Assembly: GCA_023101725.1 (NCBI GenBank)
Contig: JALJCO010001117.1
Coordinates: 22,852 to 86,851, forward strand
Source: Atherinomorus stipes
Lineage: Eukaryota > Chordata > Actinopteri > Atheriniformes > Atherinidae
Direction: 5' to 3'
Length of the DNA: 64,000 nt
The translations under genes were made by a program, and so were the position numbers. This document shows positions 44,383-55,837 of the stretch, piece by piece (the stretch's first letter is position 1; each line of letters begins with the position of its first letter). The notes under the pieces were generated by a model. It ran no database searches. It saw only the letters and a list, made by a program, of their open reading frames with translations, and was not told where the DNA came from.

Positions 44383-45980
44383 CTGTCTGTAACAAAATAA
44401 GAGCGGAGGGCGGAGCTTCCTTCATACACTGATGGGAGGCAGCCAATCAGACGGAAATTCATGAGAAGGACCCGGAAAAGCTGCCGTTGGACCACAAGCC
44501 TCTCTTCTAGCATACAAATACAGCTGGATACAAAGATACCAGAAGGTTTTTTTTAAACAGAAACGATGCAGAATGCATTCAATAATAATGGAGAACACAG
44601 AAATATTAATGAAACGACCATGGAAGTACAACTTTAAGGCAAAGATACACCGGGCCAATTTTTGGCCATCTGGTGTCGCTGTGGAGTTGTCTGAAGTCGG
44701 GGTTGTGAGTCAGGTTGGTGTGTTCTGTGTTGTCGGCTGTCTGCAGCTGTCGCCAACATGTCAGCATTCTTTTCAGCCGATTCAACATGTATAATCGACA
44801 TCGGCCAGCCGTTCAGTCGTTCAGTCGGTGATGGGCTGACCAATCAGATTGGAAGAGGCTTGACCTTGTTGGCCAATCAGCAAACGAGAAGACCTGACGT
44901 GAAGGTAAACAAACCAGATGAAGAGCGGACATAATGCAAACTCTCACACATCGTTTGGCATCGTCTTGGGACTTAAGCTAGCAGTCCTCGCTCTCTGCTA
45001 ACAACAGCAGGCTGGAGACGAGGCTGCATCTGCATGACTGTATCACCATGGAGCACCCTTTATTATGCATGTTGACACTGTGACACTACTTCCCATTGCG
45101 ATGACTAGGTTGTACCTCTTCTCTACTTCCCATTGCGCTGACTAGGTTGTACCTCTTCTCTGCGTAGTTCTGCGTGTGTTTGTGTGTGTTTGTATGATCT
45201 GAGGATATTTAAGCCACCTGCAGGTCCTCCTGTAGGGGATTGCTTGTTTTGTTTTCCAACAGAGACCTTGGTTGTTTAGGGATCGCGGTACAGATGTACC
45301 AGTGAACTGTGTAAGTGGATTCATGTTTTCTCTCCTCTCTCTCTTCCTCTTCCTCACTCCTTTCTCTCTGTTTCACTTTCTCTCATTACCTCTGTTAACT
45401 TTCATTTCTCCCTTGTCAGGCCCAGCAGTATGAAATAGAATGGTGTAATAGACAAATGTTTAAATAAAGAAATAAAATGAATAAACATGATATCAAGTGG
45501 AGCCTTATGTTCATAAAGCTCCGCTTGATAAAGCAAAACTGTTCAACAGAATAAAGCAATCAGATTTCCATTCTGCTTGCTTCGATGCTGGACAGGACAA
45601 GTAGAAAAAAAAAAACAAAAAAAAAAAAAAAAACAACAGCAGCAGCTTCTAGGTGTTTTCATCTTGAGAAACGGTCCGTCTTTTCCGTTTTTTGGGGCCA
45701 CAATGCTAGATCAGCACTGCCAGCTGTCATGGTGACATTATATTTTGCGCATGCGCAGAAAGTACACCTAGATCTGGAGTCAGCTCGATTTGTTGTTGGG
45801 CACTTCTTGTGAGACTGAAGCCAACTGATTGGCCCAACACCATTTTCTGGTGACAACCGCAATGGTTGGCAGTCTGTCTGATGCGTTTCTGCCCTCGCAG
45901 GAGGTGAAGATGGAAACACTTGAGCTCCTTTTCACCTGTAGTGTGTTACACTGAGAACATCGAACACATCACAACATGCA
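44383..45980. other. gene-free stretch with small repeats
   Basis: A 37-bp unit (acttcccattgcgctgacta...) is present twice at about 45090-45164. An A-rich run lies at 45606-45643. CCAAT-like boxes in ggccaatcag near 44870 occur in dispersed-repeat context and are not taken as a promoter. No gene. Confidence 0.4.
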
Positions 45981-45984
45981 CAGC

Positions 45985-46890
45985 TAGGGATGGGAATTAT
46001 TAAGAATTTAGCGATTCCAATTCCATTATCAATACCACGTTTCGGTTCCTTATCAATTCTCTTATCGTTTCTCATTGAATGATTAAATACGGTATAAACT
46101 GCTTTGGTTGCTGTTATTCTTTCCATTTAAAATATGCATCAACATTTTGCCTTCAACTTCAACTTAAAGCTGACTTCAATTAAGAAATAACTCATAAAAC
46201 ACAACTGCAGTGATCAACTTTTGTACAGTAACAGTTTCTGTGCAGAAAAAACAGCATGTTTGCCTTTTGATGAAGGATACAAGATCTTTTAGGACTTAAA
46301 GGGAATGGATTAAATAAGTTAGACTTCTTTTTACTCCTTTTGAACATGTTGAATTTAAATTATTATTATAATGTGTGTTTCATTTCATTTGTCAGATATT
46401 TTGTTGTAATTTACAGAGCAGTACACAGCAGTACACACCTGACACAGAAGATGCTGCAGCTTTCCTTTTCAACATGTTAAAAATAAACTAAAGGTCAAAG
46501 GTTAATATGACATCATAATACTTTATGAATAATCTCTAACATTACAGTCAACAGGAGTTTCACGTTACCTGCGACGTTGCAGACAGAATACCGGAAGACA
46601 AGCCCCCCCCCCACTGAACACCACCACGGTCGCTTAGCAAAATACGAAAGGCTCTAAATTTCGACAAACTAACTGCTGTGTGGCCAAATGTTGGAGGTGT
46701 TTCCTCCCTGTGATGTCATCAACGTGTAACTCCCGCTTGTATCGTATTTTTTTATGAAATACAACCAAACTTTGGAGCACATTTGCTGTTGGAGACGCGT
46801 ACTTGATGTCATCGCGCAAATGTGTCCGACGTTTACGGAACCGATAAGAGGAATCGTTAGGCAGGCAGATGAACGATTCCATGGAATCGT
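45985..46890. repeat. hAT-like non-autonomous element, degraded
   Basis: tagggatgggaattattaag begins a stretch rich in gattcc/ggaatcg motifs, and cggaaccgataagaggaatc near 46840 is the inverted counterpart. This resembles a common fish hAT family. The right terminus is eroded. Confidence 0.45.
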
Positions 46891-47109
46891 ACGACAGACA
46901 ACCAGTTCTTCACAAGAATTCTGAATCACATTACACTGCATTTCAGCCATTTATGGTAAACTAGACCACAATTAAGTTTAGTGTGTTGGGGGGAGGGCGG
47001 GTGGGGTGCAGTATAAGATATCAGTTCACCCCCCTTCTCCTGCTGTTATTTTAGAAAGATGAAATTTGAAGTCTGAATGACACATTCATGTCTTTTCTTT
47101 TGTCTGCAG

Positions 47110-47394
47110 AGAGAACAGTTTTCAAAATTCGTCCTGAGTTTGTGTCGAGGGTTTTACTAGAAATCATTGAACAGCTATTAGATGACCTGGAAGAAGATGG
47201 TGTTTTCAATAATGGTGAGAGGAAGGATCTACTGGAGAGGAACCAAACCACAGAAGATAAGGCCCGTGACCTCATCGACTCTGTGAAGAATAAAGGAAAT
47301 GAAGCCTGCAAGAAGATGCTAAAACATCTTCAAACCAGAGATCCCACACTCTACGATGAGCTGCTTCCTTCTTCTGATCCATCTGCTGTGGAAG
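47110..47394 (+). CDS. CARD-domain exon
   Basis: The exon is bounded by acceptor ttgtctgcag (ends 47109) and donor GTAAGT (47395-47400), 285 bp, phase 1 at both ends. It encodes about 95 residues that fit a death-fold CARD of the fish ASC/caspase/NLR type: FVSRVLLEIIEQLLDDLEED (helices 1-2), GVFNNGERKDLLERN, TTEDKARDLIDSVKNKGNEA (helices 3-4 with the conserved DKARxLID) and CKKMLKHLQTRDPTLYDEL (helices 5-6). CARDs build inflammasome or caspase-activation filaments by CARD-CARD contacts in the cytosol. The exon joins in frame to the short exon at 33112-33159. No partner exon such as NACHT, caspase or PYD was found after it within the window, so the gene type is open. Confidence 0.85.
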
Positions 47395-47399
47395 GTAAG

Positions 47400-48490
47400 T
47401 GAGGCTTCCTTCCTTCTCTTTGCTTCAACCTTTGCAGATAAACTGTTTATATATTCACTTAGATTGAAAAATTTGTGTCCAACATTTGGATAGTTTACAT
47501 CTGTTAGATCAAAGCATCACTGCCTCCATAATTTCATCCTTTATGGGAGACGAAGTCCTGCCCCTTCCGATGAGCCCCATGGAACCTAAGAGACAAAAAA
47601 AAAAAAAAAAGAATGGGATGGTATGAAAATAATCCCAGTTGTTCTCTGCCCTGTATTCTAGATATGTTGGTTGCTTGCTTGCTTGCTTGCAGGCAGACAG
47701 ACAGACAGACAGACAGACAATCTTTACACTTCAGGCAATAGTGACACAAAAGTGACATGAAACATTTGGTCCAGATCTGGATAGCTGTTTACATGACAGG
47801 TAAAATCTGTCCTTTTTCAGACTCCAATGTAAACCCTCAAAGGCCCCAAAGTGGCACCAATGTGACTGACATACGCAGTTTGAGTGATGACATGACAGGC
47901 ATGTTCGGGTGACTCCTCACCTGGTGGTGGCTGTAATGCACCATTTTAGGCTGTTTGCCAACCAACCACCACTGAAAAAGCACAAGAAGAAGACATTCAG
48001 GTGTTAAAAAGATAAACAAAGGGAGCTAACTGCTACCAGCTCGGCTGCTACGCATCTCACCTTATAAATAAATTTGTGCTTCACCTTTGGATATTCTGAT
48101 CTACATTCCAGAGATGGGATTTAATTTCATAGGCTGCCTGCTGACCCTGAAAATTGAGCTACATGCCAGCCCCTGCCATCAAACGTGATAATTGGAAACC
48201 ATTGGAGAGCTCTCAGCTGTGTATAGAAATCGCAGTGGTTCAATGTTTTTGCGACCATACGCTTTACATTACTGTGTTGTTAATGTACATAGACAAGACG
48301 GACATCCAACTACGGCTCATTTTGTTTCCCTCAAGTAAAAATGCAACAACCTGTTGTCTCCAGCCTATGTTCCGTCCATCGTCGTGTTTGTCTGTACATC
48401 AGTGCAAAGAAAGCAAAAGGACGACCTGGAAACGTTTGCAAGATGACCAGCTAGAAAACGAGTTTTCAGTTCTCAGTGTTATTAAAGGAA
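47400..48490. other. intron or intergenic DNA after the CARD exon
   Basis: No exon is recognised. A (ttgc)n/(agac)n microsatellite lies at 47672-47720. The remainder shows no family match. Confidence 0.45.
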
Positions 48491-50762
48491 TAGTACACCC
48501 GTAGAATGATGTAACTTTATTTTCCACTTCCCCTCATGGTGAGCAAGACTCTGGAGCACTTTTTTAATATCTCAAATGCAGCCGGTGATCAGGAAGGCTT
48601 CCCGTTTCCCCCCAACTTTCATATCATGGACAGGGTTTCCCCCAGAAAACTTGCTAAGCCCGGTGGTGGAGAAGCCCACCAGTGGTCCACCGCCACCAAT
48701 GGGCCCCCGGCGCCCAGTCTTTTGAAGAAAAAAAAAAAAGGTTGAAAAATGACAGGAATTTTGAAATTGTGACTGTTATGTGTTAATAATTTATTAACTA
48801 TACGTGGGGCACAATTTTGAAATACGTTCTGGCTGAAAGGCTTCAGTAATTGGCTAGCCTACAAAATGAAAAATGTGAAAGCTATCGGTAAATCATAATA
48901 GATATTTATCTTTTGTCAGTGTATTGTATTTACACTATTTATGGCTTACTTTTTCTTGCTACCATCTCAATGGTAGTGTTATGGTGTAGAGGGCCGATAT
49001 GTGCGTTTAGCACATTATAGACTAATCCAACGAGCGTTTTGTGTGTTACGCCCTTCCAATGCTGCCATTACGGTGGGGACCAGTCCCAATTACCTCGTAT
49101 CTGCCAACATGGAAAGCAGCGTGAATATCTGGATTTACAATGTTGGACAGTGTTCTAAGGTGATGATAACCTATAGGTATGTTATCCAGAGATCTCTAAA
49201 GTATTCTGACATTTTTTACATCAGAGCATTAATGTAAACTATTATTCATCTCCAGAAACTGGCTTTAATGACAAGCCACACTGGAATAACACGCACATCT
49301 TGTGATTACTTATCAAAGTTAAAAAGAAAAAAAAAAACTAAACTCTTTCAAAAGTGGTTCCTTTTCTATTTTCTCCCATATTTGGCTTTTGGAATGGTTT
49401 CAGGACTGTACAGACCAAGTGGCCTTCACATGTCCTGCAGATGAAACTAAAGGCTGCAGGACACCGTCTTCCTGATCCGTTTGTGTTTCTGACTGAACTG
49501 GTTTTATTTTCTGGTCACAACATTGCCCTGATCAGAGCAAATAACGTTTATATTTCACTATATTTCCCAGATTAGTCATTCACTGCGTTTACATGCAGCC
49601 AATAACTCTTTCATAACTCTTTCATAACCGGAATATTAGCAATAATCCAGGTGCGGACGACCATGTAAACACTGGCAAAAACTCGCAGCAACACCACAGC
49701 TGTCTCTGTTAGCATTAGCTACTGTAGCATAATAACGTTATGCTGTGCGTCATTTTCGGGAGCATAGATATGTGAAATAAAGTGTCAGATTAATGAGTGT
49801 TCACCATAATTTACAGTGGTTTTGTTGTTGGGGATTAAATCCGATGTTTTCTCCGCCGTGGCAGCAAGTTATTCTTCCTCTGCTCTCATTGGCCGATATT
49901 CCTCCCCGATACGAACACACTGACATCAGTGGACTGAGCAGCAGAAACTTCCAGTTTTGTCAGATGGCAGAAATCTTCATGAAATAAATGTCCGTGATCT
50001 TCTTCTTCACTTATTACCACATTAAAGTTTTCCTCTGATGTTCCAACAACCAGGAATGTAACGGTTTAGTTGCGGTGTTTGGCCGGATCAGTCCGGTACA
50101 GATGTACATTAGATGTACAAGGAGCTTCAATAAAGACTCTGGTTGAGGAGCCTTGTGTAAAACGAAGCTTATCTGCAGCATAATATCGTTAATATTTCAA
50201 TAAAGTATAAAACATGCTTACCATACTCGGTCTTGTAGAGCCATCCGCTATATTTGGCGTCAGCTAACCATTTCGGATTAAATCCGCTCGTTCGACGTTT
50301 AGCATCGCGGCTCGTAGACCGTTGGTCCAATAGTAAGCTAATGTTTGTGCTAACTTGCACTGGCTCTGCATCATTATCAGCGGTTTGGTTGGCTCGCTGG
50401 GGACGGGGCTTGGGGGGGGCAGTGGCGCTTCACTTCACCTCTCACCGCAACAAGTGTTCACGTATCAACCATAAGATGTCGCCATTGTGCCTAATTACCA
50501 GATGCGGTTAAAAGCTTTGTATACAATCTTTGGTATACTGTTTGAAATAAAAAAATAAAAAACTATTTAAAATAAATAAATAAATGATGCTTAGCCTGGC
50601 GGGGGGGGGGGGCAAGATAAGACAGGCCTATAAAGCACTGGGGGAAACCCTGATGGAGTTTACCGGGGCCCGAGCCCAAAAGGTCCATAAAAGTCCACAA
50701 AAACTTGTCAATATTCCTCCATACTGCTCGTCCAATGTAATCCAAGTGTCCTGAGTGGGTAG
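48491..50762. repeat. dispersed repeat, copy 1, split by a hAT-like element
   Basis: aaaggaatagtacacccgta to ttcatatcatgga (48484-48625) and atggagtttaccggggcccg to gagtgggtag (50655-50762) are the two halves of a repeat of about 250 bp. It also occurs uninterrupted at 55838-56100 and inverted at 58620-58905. Its second half is cut by the Ty3/gypsy 5' LTR. Confidence 0.75.
48626..50654. mobile_element. hAT-like non-autonomous element, about 2.0 kb
   Basis: The ends CAGGGTTTCCCCCAG and CTGGGGGAAACCCTG are perfect inverted repeats. atgga occurs on both sides, and comparison with the uninterrupted repeat (atataatggagttcacc) shows a 5-bp target duplication. CAGGG termini point to hAT, where 8 bp is usual and 5-6 bp is rarer. 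No transposase frame of useful length exists. gcgtttacatgcagcc at about 49590 suggests a further small repeat nested inside. Confidence 0.8.
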
Positions 50763-50963
50763 TGTGATATATCTGATCAAGCAGTCGGTGCTCGATTATG
50801 TACGACTGCTGCGCTCCTGGTGTGCAGTGTTGTTTGGGTGTTCCTGTTTAGTGTTGAGAAGTGTGCAGCAATTCAAATAGCTGATCAGACGCAGCCTCTG
50901 TATGAGTCATTTATTAGACTTCAGAAACCCGCGTGTCACTAGCAACGCATCCAGACCACAACA
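50763..50963 (+). repeat. Ty3/gypsy 5' LTR and adjacent primer-binding site
   Basis: 201 bp with TGT...ACA ends, placed directly before TGGTGTCAGAAG (50964-50975), the standard gypsy primer-binding site. It interrupts the dispersed repeat after gagtgggtag. Its partner LTR is not in the window. Confidence 0.8.
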
Positions 50964-51057
50964 TGGTGTCAGAAGACGGAGTTACGGAGTGAAAAGAGGT
51001 TGTCTGTGAGTCCAAATCGGAAAAGAAAAACACTATAAGGAAAGGATTAGCATTCTG

Positions 51058-52329
51058 CTAACAGCAAATAGCCACAGTGCAACGACGGAGCAGTTCAAGC
51101 CGCCATCACAACTGATACTCACCGGCAATATCGCAGAGAACTGGCGCAGATGGGAACAACGCTTTTGCCCATACATGACTGCTTCAGGTGCGTCAGAGAA
51201 AGAAGAGGGGGTTAAAGTAGCCATCCTACTTCACACAATAGGCGAGGAAGTGCTAGAAGTGTACAACACACTGCATATTACTCCATCAGGAGGGAATGAA
51301 GCATCGATGGAGGATGTTCTCACGGCATTCAAAGAGTACTGCAGTCCACAAAAAAATGTGTTTGAATGACATCTGTTCTGGTCACATGCTATGTCATCAG
51401 GAATTACAGTGGACAGATTTATCACGGAGCTGCGCCAGAAAAGTAAAGACTGCGAGTTTGGCCATGGCGAAGATGATATGCTGAGGGATAAATTAGTCTT
51501 CAGTATTAATGATCCTCGTCTGAAAGAAAGACTGCTCCGGGAGAATGGACTTTCCCTACAAAAAGCCATTGACATATGTAGGGCATCGGAACTCGCCAAG
51601 ACACAAATACAAGCGATGCAGTTGAACCAAGTCACCTGTGATGCTCCGATCGGCGCTGTGGAGAAGACAAAAGGACACAACTGTACAAGCAGCAGGTTCA
51701 GCAACACCAAAGAGCAGACAGGAAAGAACTGTCAGAAATGTGGGAGACAGCATGAACCTCGTCAATGCCCAGCTTATGGAGCGGTGTGTCATAAGTGCGG
51801 GAAAAATAATCACTTCTCGAAAGTATGTCGCACAGTAAATGTGAAGCGTGATAACTTTAAGGCCAAGACTGTAAACAACATCGAGATTGTAATGGACTCT
51901 TTGTACATCGGCTCAATAGACTATGATAAACACAAAGCAGCCAGCAACACAAAGGACAGCATATGGTTTGAAACTGCCAGCATCAGCAGTGTACCAATAA
52001 AGTTTAAACTCGACACTGGTGCTGATGCTAGCGTGTTGCCCATGTCCATCTTCAAGCGACTGCCAGGCCCCATTCAATTGCGTCCCACGAGGTCTGTGTT
52101 GGTCGCTTTTGGTGAAGCTCGTTTGCTCTCATGTGGCGTTGTATCCCTGCAATGTAAAACCGCCAGACACAGCACCACTATAGAGTTCCACGTAACTGAA
52201 CGGGCAGACAAAGCAATTCTTGGAGCTGAAGCATGTGCAAAGTTGGAGCTGGTGAAGAGAGTTGAAGCACTCACAACAAAACCCTCGCAACTGCTGAAGC
52301 CTCCAACCACTAAACAAGAGCTGATATAA
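51058..52329 (+). pseudogene. Ty3/gypsy gag, zinc knuckles and protease
   Basis: Gag reads EQFKPPSQLILTGNIAENWR, WEQRFCPYM, VAILLHTIGEEVLEVYNTL and a capsid-like continuation (ITVDRFITELRQKSKDCEFG, DKLVFSIND, LKERLLRENGLSLQKAIDIC). An in-frame TGA at 51367-51369 replaces the usual codon before HLFWSH. Two zinc knuckles follow (CQKCGRQHEPRQC, CHKCGKNNHFSKVC). The aspartic protease has the active-site FKLDTGADASVLP and the later ILGAEACAKL. Structural proteins and protease of the virus-like particle; the copy is inactive because of the stops. Confidence 0.87.
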
Positions 52330-53305
52330 TATGCAGTGGTCTTCACAGGACTGGGTGAATTTCCTGGAGTACATTATATACATGTTGACCGGTCTGTTCC
52401 CCCTGTGATATACGGGTGTAGAAACATACCGCTTTCGATCATGGACTCACTAAAAACCACACTGCAAGATCTGGAAAAGACAGAGGTGGTAAAACCTGTT
52501 AATGAGCCGACTGACTGGGTAAACAGTCTTGTTGCCACAAAGAAGAAAAACGGTTCACTAAGGGTATGTTTGGACCCTTGTAACCTGAATGAGGCTGTCA
52601 AACTCCATCCCAGCACCTGAAGATGTGCGTTGCAAACTCGCAGCAAAATCCATCTTCACCATCTTGGATGAAAAAGACGGGTACTGGCAGATTAAGCTGG
52701 ACGAGCCATCTTCAAGGTTGTGCACTTTTAACACTCCATGGGGCCGATACCGCTTTCTCAGGCTTCCGTTTGGGATCAAATCAGCCAGCGAAGTGTTCCA
52801 GCAGAGGAACTATGAAACGTTTGGTGACTTCCCAGGTGTGCACATCGTTGCAGACGACATGATAATAGCTGCAGCATCAGAGCAAGACCATGACAAAATA
52901 CTGCATCAAGTGATGGAGAGAGCCATGGCAGCAAACAGCAAGTTTAACAAGGACAAGATACAGTACAAGATTGACACTGTAAAATACATGGGACACATAA
53001 TCACCTCAGCTGGACAGATGGCTGACGATACAAAAATCAAGGCAATCATTGAAATGCCCACGCCAGAGGACAAACAGAGCCTTCAGTGCCTGCTGGGAAT
53101 GACAAAGTTTCTGGCGCAGTACGTACCGAACGAGGCTTCACTGACAGCACCGCTCAGGCAGCTGCTCAAGAAAGATGCGGTGTGGCAGTGGTGTCCATAC
53201 CACAGAGCTGCTCTGGAGACCCTGAAAACTGCTCTCACACAGGCACCAGTGTTAAGGTATTATGATCACAGGAAGCCGCTTACACTGCAAGCAGACTCAA
53301 GAAAG
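52330..53305 (+). pseudogene. Ty3/gypsy reverse transcriptase
   Basis: Frame pieces give VPPVIYGCRNIPL, LEKTEVVKPVNEPTDWVNSL, KNGSLRVCLDPCNLNEAVK and, after a shift near 52600, FTILDEKDGYWQIKLDEPSS, FNTPWGRYRFLRLPFGI and the catalytic HIVADDMIIA. VKYMGHIIT, LLGMTKFLAQYVP and LRQLLKKDAVW complete the palm, thumb and connection. The catalytic pair reads ADD rather than the more common xDD with V/I before it. Inactive because of the stop at 52618 and frameshift. Confidence 0.87.
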
Positions 53306-53466
53306 TGTGGCAGTTGACATTCCTGTCACTATGCCTCCGACTGATCATGTGCCCTGGCCACAGGGATGTCCCTATGGCTGAATGGTCAGCGCGCATGACT
53401 TTCACCCGGGAGTCTGGGGATCAAATCCCGCCCAGGCCCTCCGTTGCGTACCTTGCCACCACCACA
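53306..53466 (+). mobile_element. 161-bp insert with LTR-like ends and a tRNA-Glu-like core
   Basis: The insert interrupts the RNase H sequence between QADSRK and DGLGACLLQ. It starts TGTGGCAG, ends CCACCACA, and is flanked by aaag on both sides (53302-53305, 53467-53470). Inside, tggctgaatgg is a perfect pol III A box and ggggatcaaatccc a good B box. The stretch gactttcacccgggagtc resembles the anticodon arm of tRNA-Glu(TTC). It could be a tiny LTR element (TRIM-like) that captured a tRNA, or a SINE with coincidental TG...CA ends. Confidence 0.6.
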
Positions 53467-53470
53467 AAAG

Positions 53471-54238
53471 GATGGACTTGGAGCTTGTCTGCTACAGGAA
53501 GGACAACCCCTCTGCTATGCCTCTCGAGCGCTCACAGATACTGAGAAGAGGTATGCTCAGATAGAGAAGGAGCTGCTGGCCATAGTCTTTGCAGCCAAGA
53601 GATTCCACCAATATGTGTTCTGCAGACTTGTGACTGTGCAGTCAGATCATAAGCCACTGGAGGCCATAGTCAGAAAACCACTAGACAAAGCACCCGTACG
53701 ACTCCAAGGCATGCTGCTACAACTACAAAAGTATGACCTGATGATAACTTACACTCCAGGCAAGCACATGCATATAGCTGATGCTCTCTCTCGAGCAACA
53801 ATGAGCAGAGACGGCGATGAGGTGAGCGATAACCCCTGTGATGAGAAAGTTGTGTACGCCATGGAGGCCACAGATGCACTGAGTGATGAGACGCTCAACC
53901 AGTTGAAATCAGCTGCTGCAGACAGCGTGTTACAAGCAGTGCATGAGAGACATCTGAACGACTGGCCTGCGAGGAGACACAGCCTGGAAAAATGTCTACA
54001 CAGCAACTGGCCACTACGACACAACATCAGCATCCAGAATGACATCATCATGGTAGGAGATAAAATCATCATACCTCAGACCTTCAGGAAAGTCATCTTG
54101 GAGAAACTTCATCTAGCTCACCAGGGTGTCCAGCGCACAAAAGCAAAAGCAAAAGCAAGGAAAGTCCTCTATTGGACAGGCATGACACGTGACATAGAGA
54201 TGACAGTGGAGAAATGTAAGCAGTGCCAACAGTTTTAA
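53471..54238 (+). pseudogene. Ty3/gypsy RNase H and integrase N-terminus
   Basis: After the insert the frame resumes with DGLGACLLQEGQPLCYASRA, LTDTEKRYAQIEKELLAIVF (catalytic glutamate of RNase H), VQSDHKPLEAI (catalytic aspartate), LMITYTPGKHMHIADALSRA. The spacer is followed by the integrase zinc-binding domain, HLAHQGVQRTKAKA with VEKCKQCQQF giving the H-x3-H-like and C-x2-C pairs. A TAA at 54236-54238 stops the frame. Confidence 0.87.
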
Positions 54239-55095
54239 CCACAGCTGCAGAAGGAGCCTCTCATCACACAGGAAGTTCCTGAGCTCACTTGGATGAAAGT
54301 TGGTGCCGACATCTTCCAACTGAACGGTCAGTCTTACCTGTTGGTAGTGGACTATTTAACAAAATATCCAGAAGTGCTAAACTTACCTGATTTAACAGCT
54401 CAAACAGTGCTCCAGAAAATGAAGTCTGTTTTTGCCAGGCACGGGATTCCCAGGGAGTTGGTGAGTGACCACATTCCTTTTGCCAGCTATGAGATGAGGT
54501 CGTTTGCAGCCTCATGGGAATTCAAGCTGACGCACTCAAGCCCGGGATATCCACAGTCCAATGGACTCGCAGAGAGGACCATATAGACTGTAAAATACGC
54601 ACTGAAGAAAGCAATGCATACTGGAACAGACCCACATCTGGTGTTGCTGTCGTTACGGAACACACCAGTGACAGGACTGAACATGACACCTGCTCAGCTG
54701 TTGATGAGGAGGACTCTGCGTAGCACGCTTCCATGCTCCAGTGCTGCACTTAGACCGTCCACTCCACGTGCACAGCAGGATAAAAGACCTGCAGTCTTGC
54801 CAGCGTGCATACTATGGCCGCAACGCCAAACCACTGCCCGTCCTGGATCCGGGTACCACTGTACACATGTACACGACGTGGATGGGAACCAGCGATTGTG
54901 ACAGGCCAGAGGTGTGAACCACGGTTCTACGACGTGGTGACACCAGCAGGAAAGACATTGAGGAGGAATAGGAGACATCTGAGGAAGCTTCATCCTAGTC
55001 TCTTTAAGGGCGCAGACTCTGAGGAGGACTTAGAAACAAGGAGCTCTGAGACACATGAGTCTACCTCCCTGGTAGACAGAGAGGCAATCATTTGA
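54239..55095 (+). pseudogene. Ty3/gypsy integrase core and C-terminus
   Basis: The core reads VGADIFQLNGQSYLLVVDYL (first D), ARHGIPRELVSDHIPFASYE (second D) and SSPGYPQSNGLAERTI (catalytic E). The D-D-E set is therefore kept, although the residue after the second D has changed from the usual N to H. A TAG follows at 54584. Downstream pieces are LLSLRNTPVTGLNMTPAQLL and, after frameshifts, VVTPAGKTLRRNRRHLRKL, the usual end of gypsy integrases. Inactive. Confidence 0.85.
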
Positions 55096-55836
55096 ATAGC
55101 CTCATACAGTTTACTCACTCCTCCTTTTTGGTCTGGACCTCCACCCAACCACTCATCTATCCAGTCAGTAGGCGGGAGTGATAGAAAGGAAGGGAAATGC
55201 TTCTGGATAAAGGCACGCACCTGCCAATATCTTAAAGAATGTGAGCTGGGGATATTGTGTTTACCTACAAGCTGTTCGAAAGACATGAACACCCCATGTT
55301 TAAAACGGTCCTTCACCCGTTTCAGACCTTTCCTGAACCATAACTTGAACGCTGTATCCATAAATGAGGGTGGGGAGAGAGCATTAGCTGAGATTGGGAG
55401 GGAGGGCATCGCTTGTCAATGTTTGAAGTGGGTCCAAAGTTGACGCCATATTTGTACTGAGCTACTCATAATGGGATTGTTTGTGAGCTGCTGTTTACTG
55501 AGTGGTAGAGGCGCACAGAGTAAGGATGATAGGGAAACATGATGAGTGGAATATTGTTCAATTTCAGCCCGTACAGGGCCGTACCCTTCAGAAACTGTAT
55601 ATAACCAGTACGACAATTTACAGATAACAGACGCCCAATAATATTGCAGGAAATTTGGTAGTGCTAAGCCTCCAGCCTCCTTCTATTTTTCAAGATGTGC
55701 CCTCCTTACTCATGGGACCGTTTTATTCCATATGAAGACAGATATAGATTTATCCAACTCTTTAAAAAGGATTTGGGGATAAATACAGGTACTGTGTGAA
55801 ACAAGAATAGAAACCTGGGCATTATTATCATCTTAA
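55096..55836 (-). pseudogene. L1 ORF2 fragment, minus strand
   Basis: The minus strand encodes KEAGGLALPNFLQYYWASVI, LSYWLYTVSEGYGPV, NNPIMSSSVQIWRQLWTHF, PPSFMDTAFKLWFRKGL, FMSFEQLVGKHNIPSSH and FIQKHFPSFLSLPPTDWID. This is the region C-terminal to the reverse transcriptase of fish L1 ORF2. Frameshifts are present. Both ends are truncated and it abuts the gypsy element on the left. Confidence 0.8.
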
Positions 55837-55837
55837 A

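Larger units (their letters stand above)
50763..55095 (+). mobile_element. Ty3/gypsy LTR retrotransposon with 5' LTR only
   Basis: A 201-bp 5' LTR (50763-50963, TGTGAT...ACAACA) is followed at once by the primer-binding site TGGTGTCAGAAG. Then come gag with two zinc knuckles, protease, reverse transcriptase, RNase H and integrase, in the Ty3/gypsy order. In-frame stops (51367, 52327-52329, 52618, 54236, 54584) and a 161-bp insert break the polyprotein. No 3' LTR follows. The element ends against a minus-strand L1 fragment at about 55095, so it is 3'-truncated. Confidence 0.9.

Noticed and set aside
44640..44900. Promoter with CCAAT boxes
   Set aside because: The sequence has the look of a dispersed fish repeat and no gene follows it.
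49001..49600. Possible transposase in the CAGGG-ended element
   Set aside because: Open frames are under 80 codons with no hAT motif, so the element is non-autonomous.
53365..53435. Functional tRNA-Glu gene
   Set aside because: A and B boxes are good, but the acceptor stem does not close and it lies inside a 161-bp mobile insert.
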